Shown: positions 11,755 through 23,679 of the stretch, one piece after another | Layout of the letters: each line of letters starts with the position of its first letter | Numbering within the stretch: the first letter of the stretch is position 1 | NCBI GenBank assembly: GCA_958295665.1 | Contig: OY282560.1 | Coordinates: 22,031,653-22,095,652, forward strand | Direction of reading: 5' to 3' | DNA: 64,000 nt | From: Tipula vernalis | Taxonomy: Eukaryota; Arthropoda; Insecta; Diptera; Tipulidae | Notes under the pieces: model-generated | What the model saw: only the letters and a program-made list of their open reading frames with translations | What the model was told of the DNA's origin: nothing | The model's database searches: none | Program-made: the position numbers and the translations under genes

Positions 11755-12649
11755 AAAACCCTAATCCATACGAATCGTTCGTTTAGTAAAAGTTCTGCAA
11801 AATTATTCTTTGGAAATCGCACCCAACTCCCAAGGGCCAATATCGGCCATTGCCAACAATGTTGACAAAGGTTTGGCTAGCACATGGAATAGGTCCCTTA
11901 ATTACCTAGTTAGAAAACCCTAATCCATACGAATCGTTCGTTTAGTAAAAGTTCTGCAAAATTATATTTTTGGAAATCGCACTCAACTCCCAATGGCCAA
12001 TATTGGCCATTGCCAACAATGATGACAAAGGTTTGGCTAGCACATAGAATAGGTCCCTCAAATACCTAGTTAGAAAACCCTAATCCATACGAATCGTTCA
12101 TTTAGTAAAAGTTCTACGAAATTATTTTTTGGAAATCGCACTCAACAATTATGACAAAGGTTTCGCTAGCACATGGAATAGGTTCCTTAATTACCTAGTT
12201 AGAAAACCCTAATCCATACGAATCGTTCGTTTAGTAAAAGTTCTGCAAAATTATTTTTTGGAAATCGCACTCAACTCCCAATGGCCAATATCGGCGATTG
12301 CCAACAATGATGACAAAGGTTTGGCTAGCACATAGAATAGGTCCCTCAAATACCTAGTTAGAAAATCCTAATCCATACGAATCGTTCGTTTAATAAAAGT
12401 TCTACGAAATTATTTTTTGGAAATCGCGCTCAGCAATGATGACAAAAGCTCCGCTAGCACATGGAATAGGTCCCTTAATTACCTAGTTAGAAAACCCTAA
12501 TCCATACGAATCGTTCGTTTAGTAAAAGTTCTGCAAAATTATTTTTTTGGAAATCGCACTCAACTCCCAAGGGCCAATATCGGCCATTGCCAACAATGAT
12601 GACAAAGGTTTCGCTAGCACATGGAATAGGTCCCTTAATTACCTAGTTA
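11755..12649 (+). repeat. Six-unit higher-order tandem repeat (159/129 bp)
   Basis: Each unit starts AAAACCCTAATCCATACGAA and ends near TTACCTAGTTAG. Unit starts are at about 11755, 11914, 12074, 12203, 12362 and 12491, so unit lengths are 159, 160, 129, 159, 129 and 158 bp. The two short units lack the same roughly 30-bp block, which contains the near-palindrome GGCCAATATTGGCC. The pattern is a 288/289-bp dimer (long plus short) repeated twice, flanked by a long unit on each side. The array sits exactly between copies A and B of the (GTCT)n element. Confidence 0.9.
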
Positions 12650-13134
12650 AAAAAATTGAGGTGTGGCCAACACACGACTTTCTTTTACGAACAGAGAATT
12701 TTGAGAAATTTTATTTTTTTCTTAATTTTTTTTTTTAATTTTTTTATTTTTTTTTATTTGTTTTTAATTTTTGGAAACATTTTGTTTTGAGTAGTTTTTT
12801 GTAAACCTTATACTTTTTAAGATATTTGCAAAATAAATTTTCTGGACCAAGGGAGTAGCCACTACCGGTTAGCCGATTTGGAGTAAATTTCACTGGGACC
12901 TCCCAATTTATCAAAAAAGCTTAAATCTGAAGTTTCAGTTCGATTGGTTTAACCATCTGGGCTGTAGAGAGGACACAGACAGACTGACAGACTGACAGAC
13001 AGACAGACAGACACCATTTCGAAACCCACTTTTTCGGACTCAGGGGACCTCAAAACAAATAAATCTCTAAAAATCTCAAGGTCCAAAATTTTCATGATTA
13101 CTATACTTTATTTTACTAGAGTAAAAGAAAGTAA
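12650..13134 (-). repeat. (GTCT)n-core short element, copy B
   Basis: Direct copy of 11249-11753, slightly shorter mainly in the CTGACAGA microsatellite. With copy A it brackets the 159/129-bp array, giving a structure that looks like direct terminal repeats but lacks gag-pol, a primer site and a polypurine tract. Confidence 0.75.
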
Positions 13135-13377
13135 TATGTAAGGGTTAAGTATTCGAAGATATTGTAAGAAGGACGATACTTGTCAAGGCTTACAAATAAA
13201 ATCTAAGATATCAGAATAAGTAGATAACACTTGTAATATAATCACTATAATTTCACCAATCAGTTACTTATATTAAATAATTAATTTTATTAATTATTTT
13301 ATTGTTTGTTTTATATTTCTAATAAATTCTGTTTCGTTATTCTTGCAGAATATTTGATTTGTTTTATTTGGGTTCTA

Positions 13378-14085
13378 ATTCTAATTGATGTAAATTCATG
13401 ATGTACACATATGTTGAATTGTACTACCAAATCTGTCGGAGTCCTGTATTACAGGATTTAGGTGGTGGTTCACTCAAAGCAATTCTTAAGAATATACTTG
13501 CCTCCAAAATAAACTCGGATGGTACTAAGTTGTATGATGTTGTCTGGATTAAGTTATCATTGAAGAATGGTAGTTGTTTGTATATCTGTAATGTATACTT
13601 TAAGCAACAAGCCAAGTTTGAGGATTAGGAAACTTTTCTAACCTTTATGTCACTTAATATTAATAATTCAAATTCAAGTTCAATTTTCATAATATGTACT
13701 AGGTGATTTCAATTTGTCTTCGATTCATTGGGTCAGGGACAGAATTGGTAATATGATTGCAAATTCTTCTGATGGTAAAGTTGATGAAGATGTTGAGAGA
13801 AGATACAAGTTGCCAACGAAATACCAGCCTTAGCTTTGAATATTATGGTTAATGTGACTAAGTTAAAATTTCAAAAGAGTCATAGAAAAGTTAGTGATTT
13901 CCATGTTGGTATTCCAATTATCTAAGGAGATCGAAAAGGTTGAAACGTACGAGATATTATGAAAATTTATTTTGCTTTTATAGGAAGCAAGTCCATAAAA
14001 AGATCAATGAGTGTTTTAGAAGTTATTTAAATTCTATTGAAACTAATTTATCCAAAAATTCAAAACAATTTTGGGCATACCCCAT
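13378..14085 (+). pseudogene. CR1/jockey-group LINE endonuclease, 5' part
   Basis: A 76-codon frame (13398-13628) gives DLGGGSLKAILKNILASKI, VVWIKLSLKNGSCLYICNVY and FKQQAKFED. This matches the GGGVxIAV / VWVK / ICVVYFKPQ run of LINE endonucleases. LGDFNLSSIHWVRD follows at about 13700-13740; it is the catalytic GDFN strand. After frame changes, a linker ends in SYLNSIETNLSKNSKQFWAY (to about 14085), the usual phrase just before the RT. The sequence then switches abruptly to a gypsy integrase fragment. The RT of the same kind of element resumes at about 15550. Confidence 0.72.
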
Positions 14086-14091
14086 TTGGGA

Positions 14092-14520
14092 GATAATCAT
14101 ATAAATTGGGACCTACATCTAGACCAGATAGCGTCAACTTGAAAAAACGTCGTACACTTATCCACTAAGTATTCACCACATTATCTGGTATATGGACAAC
14201 ATAAGGTGACTCACGGTTCGGACTACCACCTTAGACGACTGCTGCAATGTGAAAATGAGCACGAAGTAAGCATAAACTCACAGTCCGCGCGATTGGATCT
14301 AATACAACATAATCTACTAAAATCAGAACACGATTACAGTATACGAAGTAAGCTTAAACAAATCGTTGTTTGACAAAAGGTGTTTGTTCGCAGCTACCTC
14401 CAAAGTGCGACATCAAGACAATTCTCAGCCAAGCTGGCTCCAAAATATACTCCCGCAATTATCACAGGAAGGGTTGGAAACGTCGACTACACATTACAAG
14501 ATGTACTTAAATAATTAACC
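14092..14520 (+). pseudogene. Ty3/gypsy integrase C-terminal fragment
   Basis: One frame reads INWDLHLDQIAST, stop, KNVVHLSTKYSPHYLVYGQ, THGSDYHLRRLL, and after a further stop RSYLQSATSRQFSAKLAPKY and TGRVGNVDYTLQDV. This is the end of a gypsy integrase: the 'WDxxLPxIAFAYRTSVHxSTGYSPFxLLYGR' block followed by the GPY/F-like 'QSxAAxxFNAKLAPxY' region. Upstream catalytic residues (DDE) are not present here. The fragment is inserted in, or recombined into, the LINE between its endonuclease and RT. Three or more lesions are visible. Confidence 0.75.
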
Positions 14521-14619
14521 AATATTTCTGAATTCAGCATTGATTGGCCTGGCTTATGAGATACTCTAGGAATGGGTCTTGCCCACGATGTAAAGATGGC
14601 TGGTGCCATCTATACAGTT

Positions 14620-15040
14620 TCTTCTTTTCGAAATAATATATGAACGTGTGAGAAGGGTATTATATTTTTGCTCTAAATATTACCGAAATTATTCTTGACC
14701 GGTAACGATAGATGGCAGTATTTACGATGAGGGGAAAGTACTTCTAAATACAGTTTTTTTTCTATCGGAATAATATATGAACGTGTGAGAGGAGTATTAT
14801 ATGTGTTGCTCAAAATATTACCGAGATGAGGAGTATTATATGTGTTGCTCAAAATATTATAAAATTATTCTTGACCGGTAACGATAGATGGCAGTAATTG
14901 CGATGAGGGGAAAATACTTCTAAATATAGTTTTTTTTCGAATTAATATTTGAACGTGTGAGAGGGGTATTATATTTGTTGCTCAAAATATTACGATAGAT
15001 GGCAGTACTTGCGATGAGGAGAAAATACTTCTAAAGATGA
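14620..15040 (+). repeat. Three-copy imperfect tandem repeat downstream of the gypsy tail
   Basis: The phrases GAACGTGTGAGA, GGTATTATAT, GACCGGTAACGATAGATGGC and CGATGAGGGGAAA recur three times (starts near 14623, 14766 and 14935). Unit length is about 105-175 bp, with internal partial duplication near 14800-14860. The repeat follows the integrase tail directly and may be part of the gypsy 3' region or LTR. Clear LTR ends were not identified. Confidence 0.7.
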
Positions 15041-15547
15041 AATTTTTCAGTTTCCTTTGAGCTGCCATGGAGAACAGAGCTGCGGTAAGTTAAGAGTTTT
15101 GTTTAAAGTTTTATTAAAAAAAATGAATTTATTTTATCTGTTAAATTACAATAGTCTTAAATAACTAGAACATGTTTGCGCATGTTCTGGCATGTTTTTT
15201 CCTTTTAAGCTGATTTAGTGTCTTTAGGTGATGCGCGTGTTTGCAGTTTATATTGAGTTGCAATTCTAGTTGTGTTAACTCTTTCCCCTTACAAGATCCG
15301 CGTACCGTGAGTCAGAACTTCAGGATAATTGCAGATTCACCATATGTTTGGAACTAGACGGAATATTGACAAGCGGTAAACTGCTCATAACTCGTGATAA
15401 ACGTACCTATTACATATTGAAATAAGAGATTTTTATTTCACGTATGTCAGGCAAGAGATTTTGTTTCAGTCCAACTTTTTTGGATTTTCTAAATATTTTT
15501 AGAGTTAGCTGCCTCTATGGCAAAGCCTATCGTGTTCTGAGTAGAAA

Positions 15548-16330
15548 ACCATAAAAACATTTGAAATTGATAAATGGAAGGAAGCAGTCATTACTACCGT
15601 ATTTAAAAGTGGTAAACCATCTGAAACCGGTAACTATAGACCAATTTCTATTCCCTTTTTCTACACTAGTTGATCGTAGGCAGCTTGGTTTTGTAAAGCA
15701 TAATGCTTTTTGATGCTTTTTTTTGGAAGGCCTTGCTGATAATCTCCAAATCGATTCGAAGCTCAAACTTTTTTACATTGAGGGTAACTTTTTGAAGTGG
15801 TTTGTCTCCTACATTGATAATAGAACTCAATACGTTTTTTTAAATGGATATAAATCAAGAGTAATCATTGCAACGTTTGGTGTACCGCAAGGATCAACTT
15901 TGGGCCACTTTTCTTTGTTTTGTTTATAAACTGAGCTTTTCAAAGACCTTTTAATTCTTTTTGATTCCTGAGTTAAATTTAGTGAACATGGTGATCACAT
16001 CTCAATTATTAGGGTTTATTATTCGTTGCTGCAAAGGTTTCACCAACCCGAAAACTGTATTTAACCTGTTCAATAGCCTAGTTACAAGTCAATTGGAATA
16101 TGCAACCCTTTGTACAGTGTTCAATGTTACAGAACTTAAAGGATTCAGCGGAAACTTACTAAATTTCTAAATATTAGGTACGGGCTTTTGGATAGCGAGT
16201 CATCTTATGATCAGAGACTAGCAGCGCTGAATTTACTGAGATTGGAAGATCGGAGACTATATTCAGATGAAGTTATGTTTGGAATATACATTTATATGTT
16301 CCTGCTTAGGCAGTGAGAAATCCGCAGTTG
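15548..16330 (+). pseudogene. CR1/jockey-group LINE reverse transcriptase, 3' part
   Basis: KWKEAVITTVFKSGKPSETG then NYRPISIP (15570-15650) is the RT entry motif. YIEGNFLKWFVSYIDNRTQY, then VFLNGYKS and FGVPQGSTLG, follow at 15773-15905. The tail has LLGFIIRCCKGFTNPKTVFN, LFNSLVTSQLEYATLC (16000-16110) and, in other frames, SYDQRLAALN and LEDRRLYSDEVMF (16205-16280). The YADD-containing palm segment between 15930 and 15960 has been lost. With the endonuclease at 13378-14085 this looks like one element opened by later insertion. Confidence 0.75.
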
Positions 16331-16334
16331 TTTT

Positions 16335-18150
16335 ATACGCAGCCATTATCCATTAAAACTAATTTGAATATCTTGCTATTTGTATATTTATTTGGCATTT
16401 TGAAATTAATCTGACTTCACCCTACATCAACGAAACTTTAATGGCTTTTAGTGAGTTTTAGACGGCATAAATTTGCTTTGGATCTAGGACTAGTTTCAGT
16501 CAAATTTTCCGTAACCCAGTTTCCGTGATTATTGGAGCATTATACGGAGTCCTTTATTTCGTGTTATCTTACGAATAAATACCATGCGTCATTCACCCCG
16601 TATTACGTATACTGAGTTTGTTGGTTGCCGACATATTTTAAGTTCATTTTTCATGTTAGGATTTATCAATGTAGTCAATTATGAAATATTTTCTTAACTA
16701 TAAAATTGGCCTTCCATGGGATCAATCCTTTTTTGATTTTATCTGACTGATGAATTTTCTCGACCGGTGATGTTTGATCCAGCGGTTGCGCGTGGATGCA
16801 GAACTAACCTGCTGAAACCTTTTGGGATTAACAGCCATATTCGTTAGAAGTAGGAATGTTGACATTTGACTTAATGAGAGTTGATGCACAACTTCGACCA
16901 ATACTCTTTACCATGTGTCTATATTCATACTGTGCCTGAAATACTTAACCTCTGTATCACAGGGATGATGATGCATTGAAGTATAGGCAACCTGGTATCG
17001 TAATCGCATTGAATCGGCGATAGTTCGCAAGAAGGGACATTTATTGCTGTCAAATTTCGGAATTTCGTCTATATACAACCCGATTTGCAACATATGCTCT
17101 AATTCAGTTTCTGCAATTTTATGGTTCTCGCATTCGAATCGTCTGTAATCTATCTGTCATTATTGTTAGATTTTTTTCGAACAACTTATCATCTTTCACT
17201 CAGAATTAGCTCTATCTGAACCTCTTTCGGATAAGACACTGACATTTCTACAGTCTCTATACTGCTTCATCCACTGCTTTTCAAATGGCACAGATGTTTT
17301 GGTATAAGAGTCACACTCATTTTCCGTCCTTTGGAATGGGTAACTAGGAGCACCACTTCAAAAAGCTTTTCATGCTCGGAACTCATTTTAGTAGCGTTGT
17401 TTACCACTCAAATGCTCAAACTTAACTGAAAAAAGAAGTTAACATAAAAACGTCTTAGAGTGAAGAGAATAATTTTACCTGCTTGATAGGTCGGTTTATT
17501 TCGTAAATATAGCGAGCTAGACGTTCTTAGACCATACTTCATAGCGCTTCCGAATATGTGCCATTGGATTTTGTATTCATTCGAAGATCTCGCGTTTACA
17601 CTTCTCAGGAAGGGACGTCAAAGGGAGTCTGATGAAAATATTAGAAATGATGCCTGCTAATGTCATGTCTTTAGTCTATAATGAAACCTTCCGGTTAAAT
17701 ATAGTTTTGACTGAAAGCCCATATCGAGAAATATGATTAAAATGTTTTGGCAATACAGCAGAGAAATCTTTTATATTACTAGCTTGATTTGGTCATCAAG
17801 TGAATCGATCACTGCAGGTGAGCAAATAAGGTTACATCTAGCGAATGTAGGGTGGTCGGATAATTTATACCTACATGAACAAACTTAACTTTAAAGTGGC
17901 GAGAGTGATTGGATTTACGACAAAGCGTCGTAGATAATGTCGGTATTTAATTTGACTATGTGTCGCCTATTAAATTTGGCGTGTTGTATCAGCCCAATAA
18001 ATTTTAATATTTTTACGAATATTTCAAAACCCATTTGCTCGACGTTTTAATGGTTCCTGAGGTCGATTAACCAGAAAAAATAGCCTTCCGTCTCAGTGAA
18101 TGTCTGTCTAGATGACTATACACACGCTATTTGAAAAAGTTTTTGAGCCT
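16335..18150. other. Unassigned DNA
   Basis: Mixed-composition DNA with only short frames. A minus-strand frame at 16908-17093 (61 codons, opening MLQIGLYIDEIPKFDSNKCP) and its upstream extension to about 17160 have coding-like composition but I do not recognise them. No RNA gene or repeat was recognised. Confidence 0.5.
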
Positions 18151-18154
18151 GTCC

Positions 18155-18480
18155 GTCATCAACATGGCGAATTACCAAGTGGTAGGTGGGCGTTGTGTTT
18201 GGGGTTGAGTTGAGGATTGCGTTAGGGAACGAATTGCGAGATGAGTTGGAATAAAGTTGGAGTTTAGTTGGAATTGAGTATCTAGTTTTGTTAGGCATTG
18301 AGTTAGAGCAGAGGTTCAAGTTTGAGATTGAAATGGAAATTGAATGGATTGGAACTGTGGTTAAGTTGGAACTTGAGTTTGAAATAGAATTAGGGTTAAA
18401 TTGGAGGAAAAGTTGCTTATTGAGCTGAGGGTGGAGTTGACAATGTATTTGAGTTGCAGCTTGAGTAAGGGATTGGGCGG
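18155..18480 (+). repeat. Degenerate GAGTTGGA-type short-period repeat
   Basis: Runs of TTGAGTTG, GAGTTGGAAT, TTGAGATTGAAAT and AAGTTGGAACTTGAGTTTG recur every 10-20 bp without strict phasing. The tract is purine-rich on the plus strand (G, A and T; few C). The reverse-complement type occurs at 22095-22420 and 23505-23620. Confidence 0.6.
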
Positions 18481-18834
18481 TTCAATTAGAGATTAATTTG
18501 GTAGTTAACTTAAAAGCTATGATGGGTTTGTATCCCATATACTTGGTTCTGGCAACTAAAGGTGTTGAATAATTGAGACCTTGGGGTATTCATTTTACCT
18601 TCGGTAATCCCAACAATATGCCCAGATTGTCAGTTGTATACCATTTGTTTAAATTCTGCATATATTGCTGCTTCTAACTTCTTTATGACAAACTGAGTCT
18701 TTTCGATGTGGCCTCAAGAATGAATGTTCTTCAAGATAGTATTGGGTGTAAATAGGTTTTTACAAAAGATGGTGTAACTAGTATTAAATCGTATCGGACC
18801 CCTCTGAAGATCAGTAACACAACAAAACACAAAT

Positions 18835-19150
18835 GCGCGATTCAAAACCATCTCAAGGCCATTAGGATGGTGGGAACAACTGCTACAAAGACAAAATCGG
18901 AAGAGTTTTCTGCATTGAATCGTGATGGGGGACGAAAAGTGGATCCATCACGACAACCCAAAGTGAAGAAAATCGTAGGATAAGGCCGATCATGCATCAA
19001 CTTCAACGGCCAAACCGAATATTCATGGCAAGAAGCTAATGCTGTGCGTCTGGTGGGATCCCACCCGCCGTATTAAGCAGAAATTGCTCCTTTCGATTAT
19101 CACTTGTTCCGGAAAAAAAATCGTAACTAACGATGGACAATAATTTGAAT
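18835..19150 (+). pseudogene. mariner-family transposase fragment
   Basis: Frame: EQLLQRQNRKSFLH, stop, IVMGDEKWIHHDNPK, further stops, then HASTSTAKPNIHGKKLML and CVWWD. The second half, in another frame, gives APFDYHLFRK, and the end gives IVTNDGQ-stop-FE. These are the DD(34)D regions of mariner: GDEKW holds the first catalytic Asp, VWWD the second, and the APxDYHLF block the third. The region between VWWD and APxDYH is deleted to a few codons, and the N-terminal DNA-binding part is missing. The family protein cuts and pastes the element at TA sites; this copy is inactive. No terminal inverted repeats were identified. Confidence 0.85.
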
Positions 19151-19159
19151 AAAATACAT

Positions 19160-22090
19160 TATACCAATTTCTCTGAATAAAGCTTCGAAGTTATCATTAC
19201 CACAATATCCTTACTTTTGATCAAAAGCTTTGAACTGGAGTTGGAGTATCAACGAAAAGCAGAGCCGGCTGCTCCACGAAAACAATGCACGGTTAAAGAA
19301 ATTTAAAATTTTCAATACAACTAAACGCGTAGACATAGATTTGTTTTGAACCAACATTTAGGCAACTTAAACTTTTCGTTTTATTTTTAGAATATAGTTG
19401 CGCAATGAGGCACTAAGGACCCACATACTGCATTAAGGACCCACATACAACGATCAAACGGTTTGCAGCATCCATTTACTTGTTTGCCATCAAAGACATA
19501 ATGGTTACAAATATAATTAAATGCTTGTTATGATTTTAAAGTAAGCCATACAGATGAGTATAGCATCCAAAATGTACTTTATTCTTCTCTAAATATTGTA
19601 ACGATTTTGACGGCCAAACTTCCGTTAGTTTTGAGACATATTCCCCAAGATCTCCAGATATATTCCCAAAAACTATTCGAATATTCCCGACAATCTTGAA
19701 TAAACCTAAAATAATATTGAAAAATCTCACCGGTACATAACTGGAACGGAAATATAACTGGAAAATCTGAAATTGGGTTAATAAAAAACTCAATACCTCA
19801 TATTTCGAGAAACTCTAGATTCAACTAGTGAGGTTGATTACATTTAATTATTAACTACAAACGAATAAAATCGAAAACCTTGACTAAAAATTTGCAATTT
19901 CTTCTGTTCATTCTCCGGCGAAAACCAATCAAATGGATTTCTTTGCAGCAATATCAAATACGCGACTTAAATTATTTCAACTTCACAATAAAGGTAATGT
20001 TTTAAGAATAGGAAGATTTATTGGTAAAATGTATACAAAATATCTGCCCAAAGCAATTCCGCTATTGGTAGGGAGCGCCAGATTTGCTCAAAAAGGGAAA
20101 AAATTAGACTTAAAATTGTTCAAAATTTTTATCCGTCTAAAACTTTCGATCCAGACCTGCTAATAGGCGATAAGCCTTGTAATCAATATTCCCAAACCTA
20201 TGTTATTCCAACTTATGTAGCTGTTGATTTGAAATCGTATTATCCGGCTGTAATTTACCATATCGCATAGAATCCAGACTTCAACGCACTTTTCGATACA
20301 CTATTCTGGCAAATTATTTTTTTGCTTTTTGGGTCTGACTGAAAAGCTTTAGTGAAATGTGTTTGTTAATCTCTGCTATTTTTTGGTACCTCTGGCGCCA
20401 ATGTAGGATCTACATGGGTAGGGACCACATTCTAGAATAGTCTGTATGCAATTGGATGCGTAAAAGTTTAAGTCAGCAGCCGCCACTGACCTGTGCTTTT
20501 GTGAGGAACGGCCTTTTGATTGACTCATTGAATAAACCAAAGACTTTATTTAGCAGGCTGGTTTCAGGATCAATTGATTTCCGAGAGGGATCACACAGAA
20601 TTTCGATAAATAATTTACGTCCATCAAATGATAGTGGAAATAATTTTAGTCCATATTTCGTTCCGTGTATAACTGCCACCAAGTCTATTCTAGTAAAAAT
20701 AAATATAACGAGAAAAACATTTTTTAAGTACTTCGCTAACTTCATGAGTTCCATTGAACTTTCAGGTTCAAATCATTTTTAGCACTAAGTCGAACATAAA
20801 TCCGGCTTTCTATACTGTGTTAATATGACGAATATAATAATAAAAAATTGATAAGACATCAACAGTCTGCTTAATCAAATTACCCAATAAAGCAATCAAA
20901 CAATAAAAATACTCATTTAAATGTTGATGTTGACAGACTTGTTATCTTATACATCCAATCCACCCCAAATTATGATATCATAGCACCCAGCACACAAAAA
21001 AGCTTACCTCATATAAAACTTTATGGATTCTTTTAAAATGCGCAGAATACAGAAACAAAAAACATTTTTATATTGGTATTCAACAACAATTAAGAAAAAC
21101 ATTCTCTTAATGAAGCAAACTATAATTCTTAAAAAAAAAAAAAAAAAATCTTAAAACACACTGAAAACACCTTCTCTTAATCTGTTCTCCTTCTTCTTTT
21201 GTATATACACAAATATACACACATCCATCCATATAAATATATTATCTTACTATTGGGTGCTATCAAGTAACATCATTTAACATTTAATATAAGTCGTTTT
21301 CTTCTCATTTCTGATTACATATTCCGTGAATTCTTATGTCTTATGTATTTTTCTATATTTATATACCATCATCCCAGCTATACTCATAATACCCAAGAAC
21401 TAAAATAAGAAACTTACAATTTAGATATTAAACTTCAGTGAGCTCTTATTTTTTGCCTTCCTTCGTTCTCGTCTTCTTAACAAAAAAAAAATTCAAAATT
21501 TATCATCAATTTCACAAACAAACTTAAAACACCAACAACACAAAATAATAATAATAGCAATAATAGCAATAATAACAGAAAGATCGCGCGGTACAAATAA
21601 ATTTACAAATATAAGAATCCATAGCAGATACAACAAAAAAAAATTTGAAAACAACAACAATTCCCATATAAATTCAACGTGTGTGGTCTCGAAATTTTTT
21701 TTTTTTTACCTTTTCTTGCTTTATTCCAATCGTTTTGTTAACCCTAATGGTGCGTGTTATCGTTTGGTGGGCGCGATGGGAATCTGTTAGCCAGTGTGGC
21801 GCTATGCTATAAAATTTTTTAAAATTGAATTTTTTTTTATTATTTGCGTGGGTGCTTTTTGTGTGGGTGTGAATGCAATTCAAATAATGTGACATTATAG
21901 TTTGATTTGTGTGAAGTAAAACTTGCTATCCAATCACATTGAGTTTGGCAAACATTTAGTTATCATCTTTAATTCCATAAAAAATTATATTTAGCGAAAT
22001 AGGTTTCAAAATCCATGGGAGAATGGCTGTAAAATGCGAAGTGCAACTAAAATGGGCTAAAAGACAAAGATCCACGAGATGGTCAGGTAA
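19160..22090. other. A+T-rich DNA without recognisable gene
   Basis: Contains frames of 60-108 codons (for example 20473-20754 minus and 19933-20163 plus) with no domain that I recognise. Poly-A tracts lie near 21130 and 21690. The duplicated phrase AAGGACCCACATAC occurs near 19408 and 19436. CAA/AAT-rich simple sequence occurs near 21535-21660. No RNA gene seen. Confidence 0.5.
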
Positions 22091-22094
22091 CCCA

Positions 22095-22420
22095 GGTAAC
22101 GGCCAACCCAGCCATCAATTAAATCACCAAATCAATCCTTAACCAACTTTTAAATCAACCCTTAAATCGTTTCCCAACTGAACAACTCACACCACAATGC
22201 AAGTTAACTAAATCCTAATTCTACGTGCTCCACTCCACACCTATTTTCCAACCCAATCCCAAAATTAATTCGATTCAAAACCTACATGCGTCTATGAACT
22301 CAACACAATCTAACCTCCTACTAAACCCTAAACTCAACCTCAAACTAATCCCTAACCGAACTTGTCTCTCAAATCCAACTCAATTACAAATACTGCTCAC
22401 CATCTTACCACAATAGCAAC
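22095..22420 (-). repeat. Degenerate CAACTC/CCAA-type short-period repeat
   Basis: C- and A-rich tract with recurring CAACTCA, AACCCTAA, AACTCAACC and CCAACC. It is the reverse-complement class of the GAGTTGG tract at 18155-18480. A 63-codon frame here (22225-22416) is only a product of the repeat. A shorter tract of the same type lies at 23505-23620. Confidence 0.55.
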
Positions 22421-22435
22421 GAACAATCAATTAGC

Positions 22436-22725
22436 CTACGTGCCGTCGTACCATCATGACACTACATATATATCACACTATACACACACACACACACACA
22501 CTATATACCATTAAACCATCATATAAACATACCCTCGTACCATACTGACGTCGTACCATCGTACCATCAACCATCATACCATCATATAATCATACTGTCA
22601 TTCCATAATATCACCATAACATCTAACCGTCATACCATTGTACCATCCTACCATCATACCTTCATACTATCACACAATCATTCTAGAATAAATACCGTCA
22701 TACCATCGCACGTTGTACCATATAC
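22436..22725 (+). repeat. ATACCATC-type minisatellite, tract 1
   Basis: Imperfect tandem repeats of ATCATACC / GTACCATC of about 8-9 bp, interrupted by a (CA)n run at about 22480-22502. The complementary type, GATGGTAT, occurs at 48895-48955 and 49465-49665. Confidence 0.75.
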
Positions 22726-22889
22726 ACCAGAGGTGTCCATAAGGTTGATTTTGATCGACTGGTCGATCGCCAATTAAATTTCATTGTATGATTGTATATT
22801 TGTGTTTGCACCTGCATATATAGTTAGACTTTGGAAATCAAAACGTAGATCAGGAAAAATACTATATTAACTTAATATCATACAATCAT

Positions 22890-23010
22890 ACCATAATATT
22901 GTATATACCATCTTACCACGATACCATCATACCATCGTACCATCATAACATGATACCATATTTATCATACCATCACAATAATAACATCATACAATCAAAC
23001 CATCATCATA
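22890..23010 (+). repeat. ATACCATC-type minisatellite, tract 2
   Basis: Second tract of the same degenerate repeat. It is separated from tract 1 by about 165 bp that begin CAGAGGTGTCCATAAGG and contain GATCGACTGGTCGATCGCC. Confidence 0.65.
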
Positions 23011-23679
23011 ATTATTTGAGAAATAGGCAAGTTCCATCATACTTGCCCATATTCCAGAACTACAAGTAGATCCAAAACTGATTTTAGAATCCCATTTCCA
23101 ACGCACATGTCAAATGCGATCTTTGTAAGCCAAATACGTCAATGCGTGTGGATTTGTTTAAATATCTTACTCATATGCTGTAAATACACGCAAACACTCA
23201 CTTATTGATGCTCACACAGATTACTAACCCTAATTCAACCGGCAAATGGCCCCCTCCCTGACTCTGAAGGTGCGTACATGATCCAATTCTGGTGAAAAAA
23301 TGTACACCACGAAGTTAGCAAAATAGTAAAATTTTTAGTTAAAATTGGTAAACCTGGTGAACTTTTTGTTATAGTTGGAAATAATTCAACTCATGCAGCT
23401 AACTTCGTGTTGTACATTTTTTCACCAGAAAAGTATAGCATGTACGCAGCTTCAACCTAACCGTAAACTGTCTTTCAAATCAATCATCAAATCAGTATAT
23501 ATAAAAAATTGGCCAACGGCACACTATAGCTCAATCCAATCCGAACTCAACTCCAACTCAACCCGAAAATTGAGCCCTAACTTAAACTTCAACGCACCGC
23601 CAAACACAATGCCCAACTAAATATTTAAATCAGAATATATAAAATATTGGAAAATATTTCTATAAACAGAGGTCTTGAG

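Noticed and set aside
11249..13134. Possible LTR retrotransposon with 0.5-kb direct terminal repeats
   Set aside because: No gag-pol, primer site or polypurine tract lies between the repeats, and the third copy (25.6 kb) is solitary with no TG...CA ends.
16908..17160. Minus-strand frame with MLQIGLYIDEIPKFDSNKCP
   Set aside because: Coding-like composition but no motif that I could match; not called as a gene.
20473..20754. 93-codon minus-strand frame
   Set aside because: No recognisable domain, overlaps an equally long frame on the other strand, and has no supporting neighbours.
22736..22860. Possible hAT terminus (CAGAGGTGTCC and GATCGACTGGTCGATCGCC)
   Set aside because: Only one end was seen, with no inverted partner and no transposase nearby.
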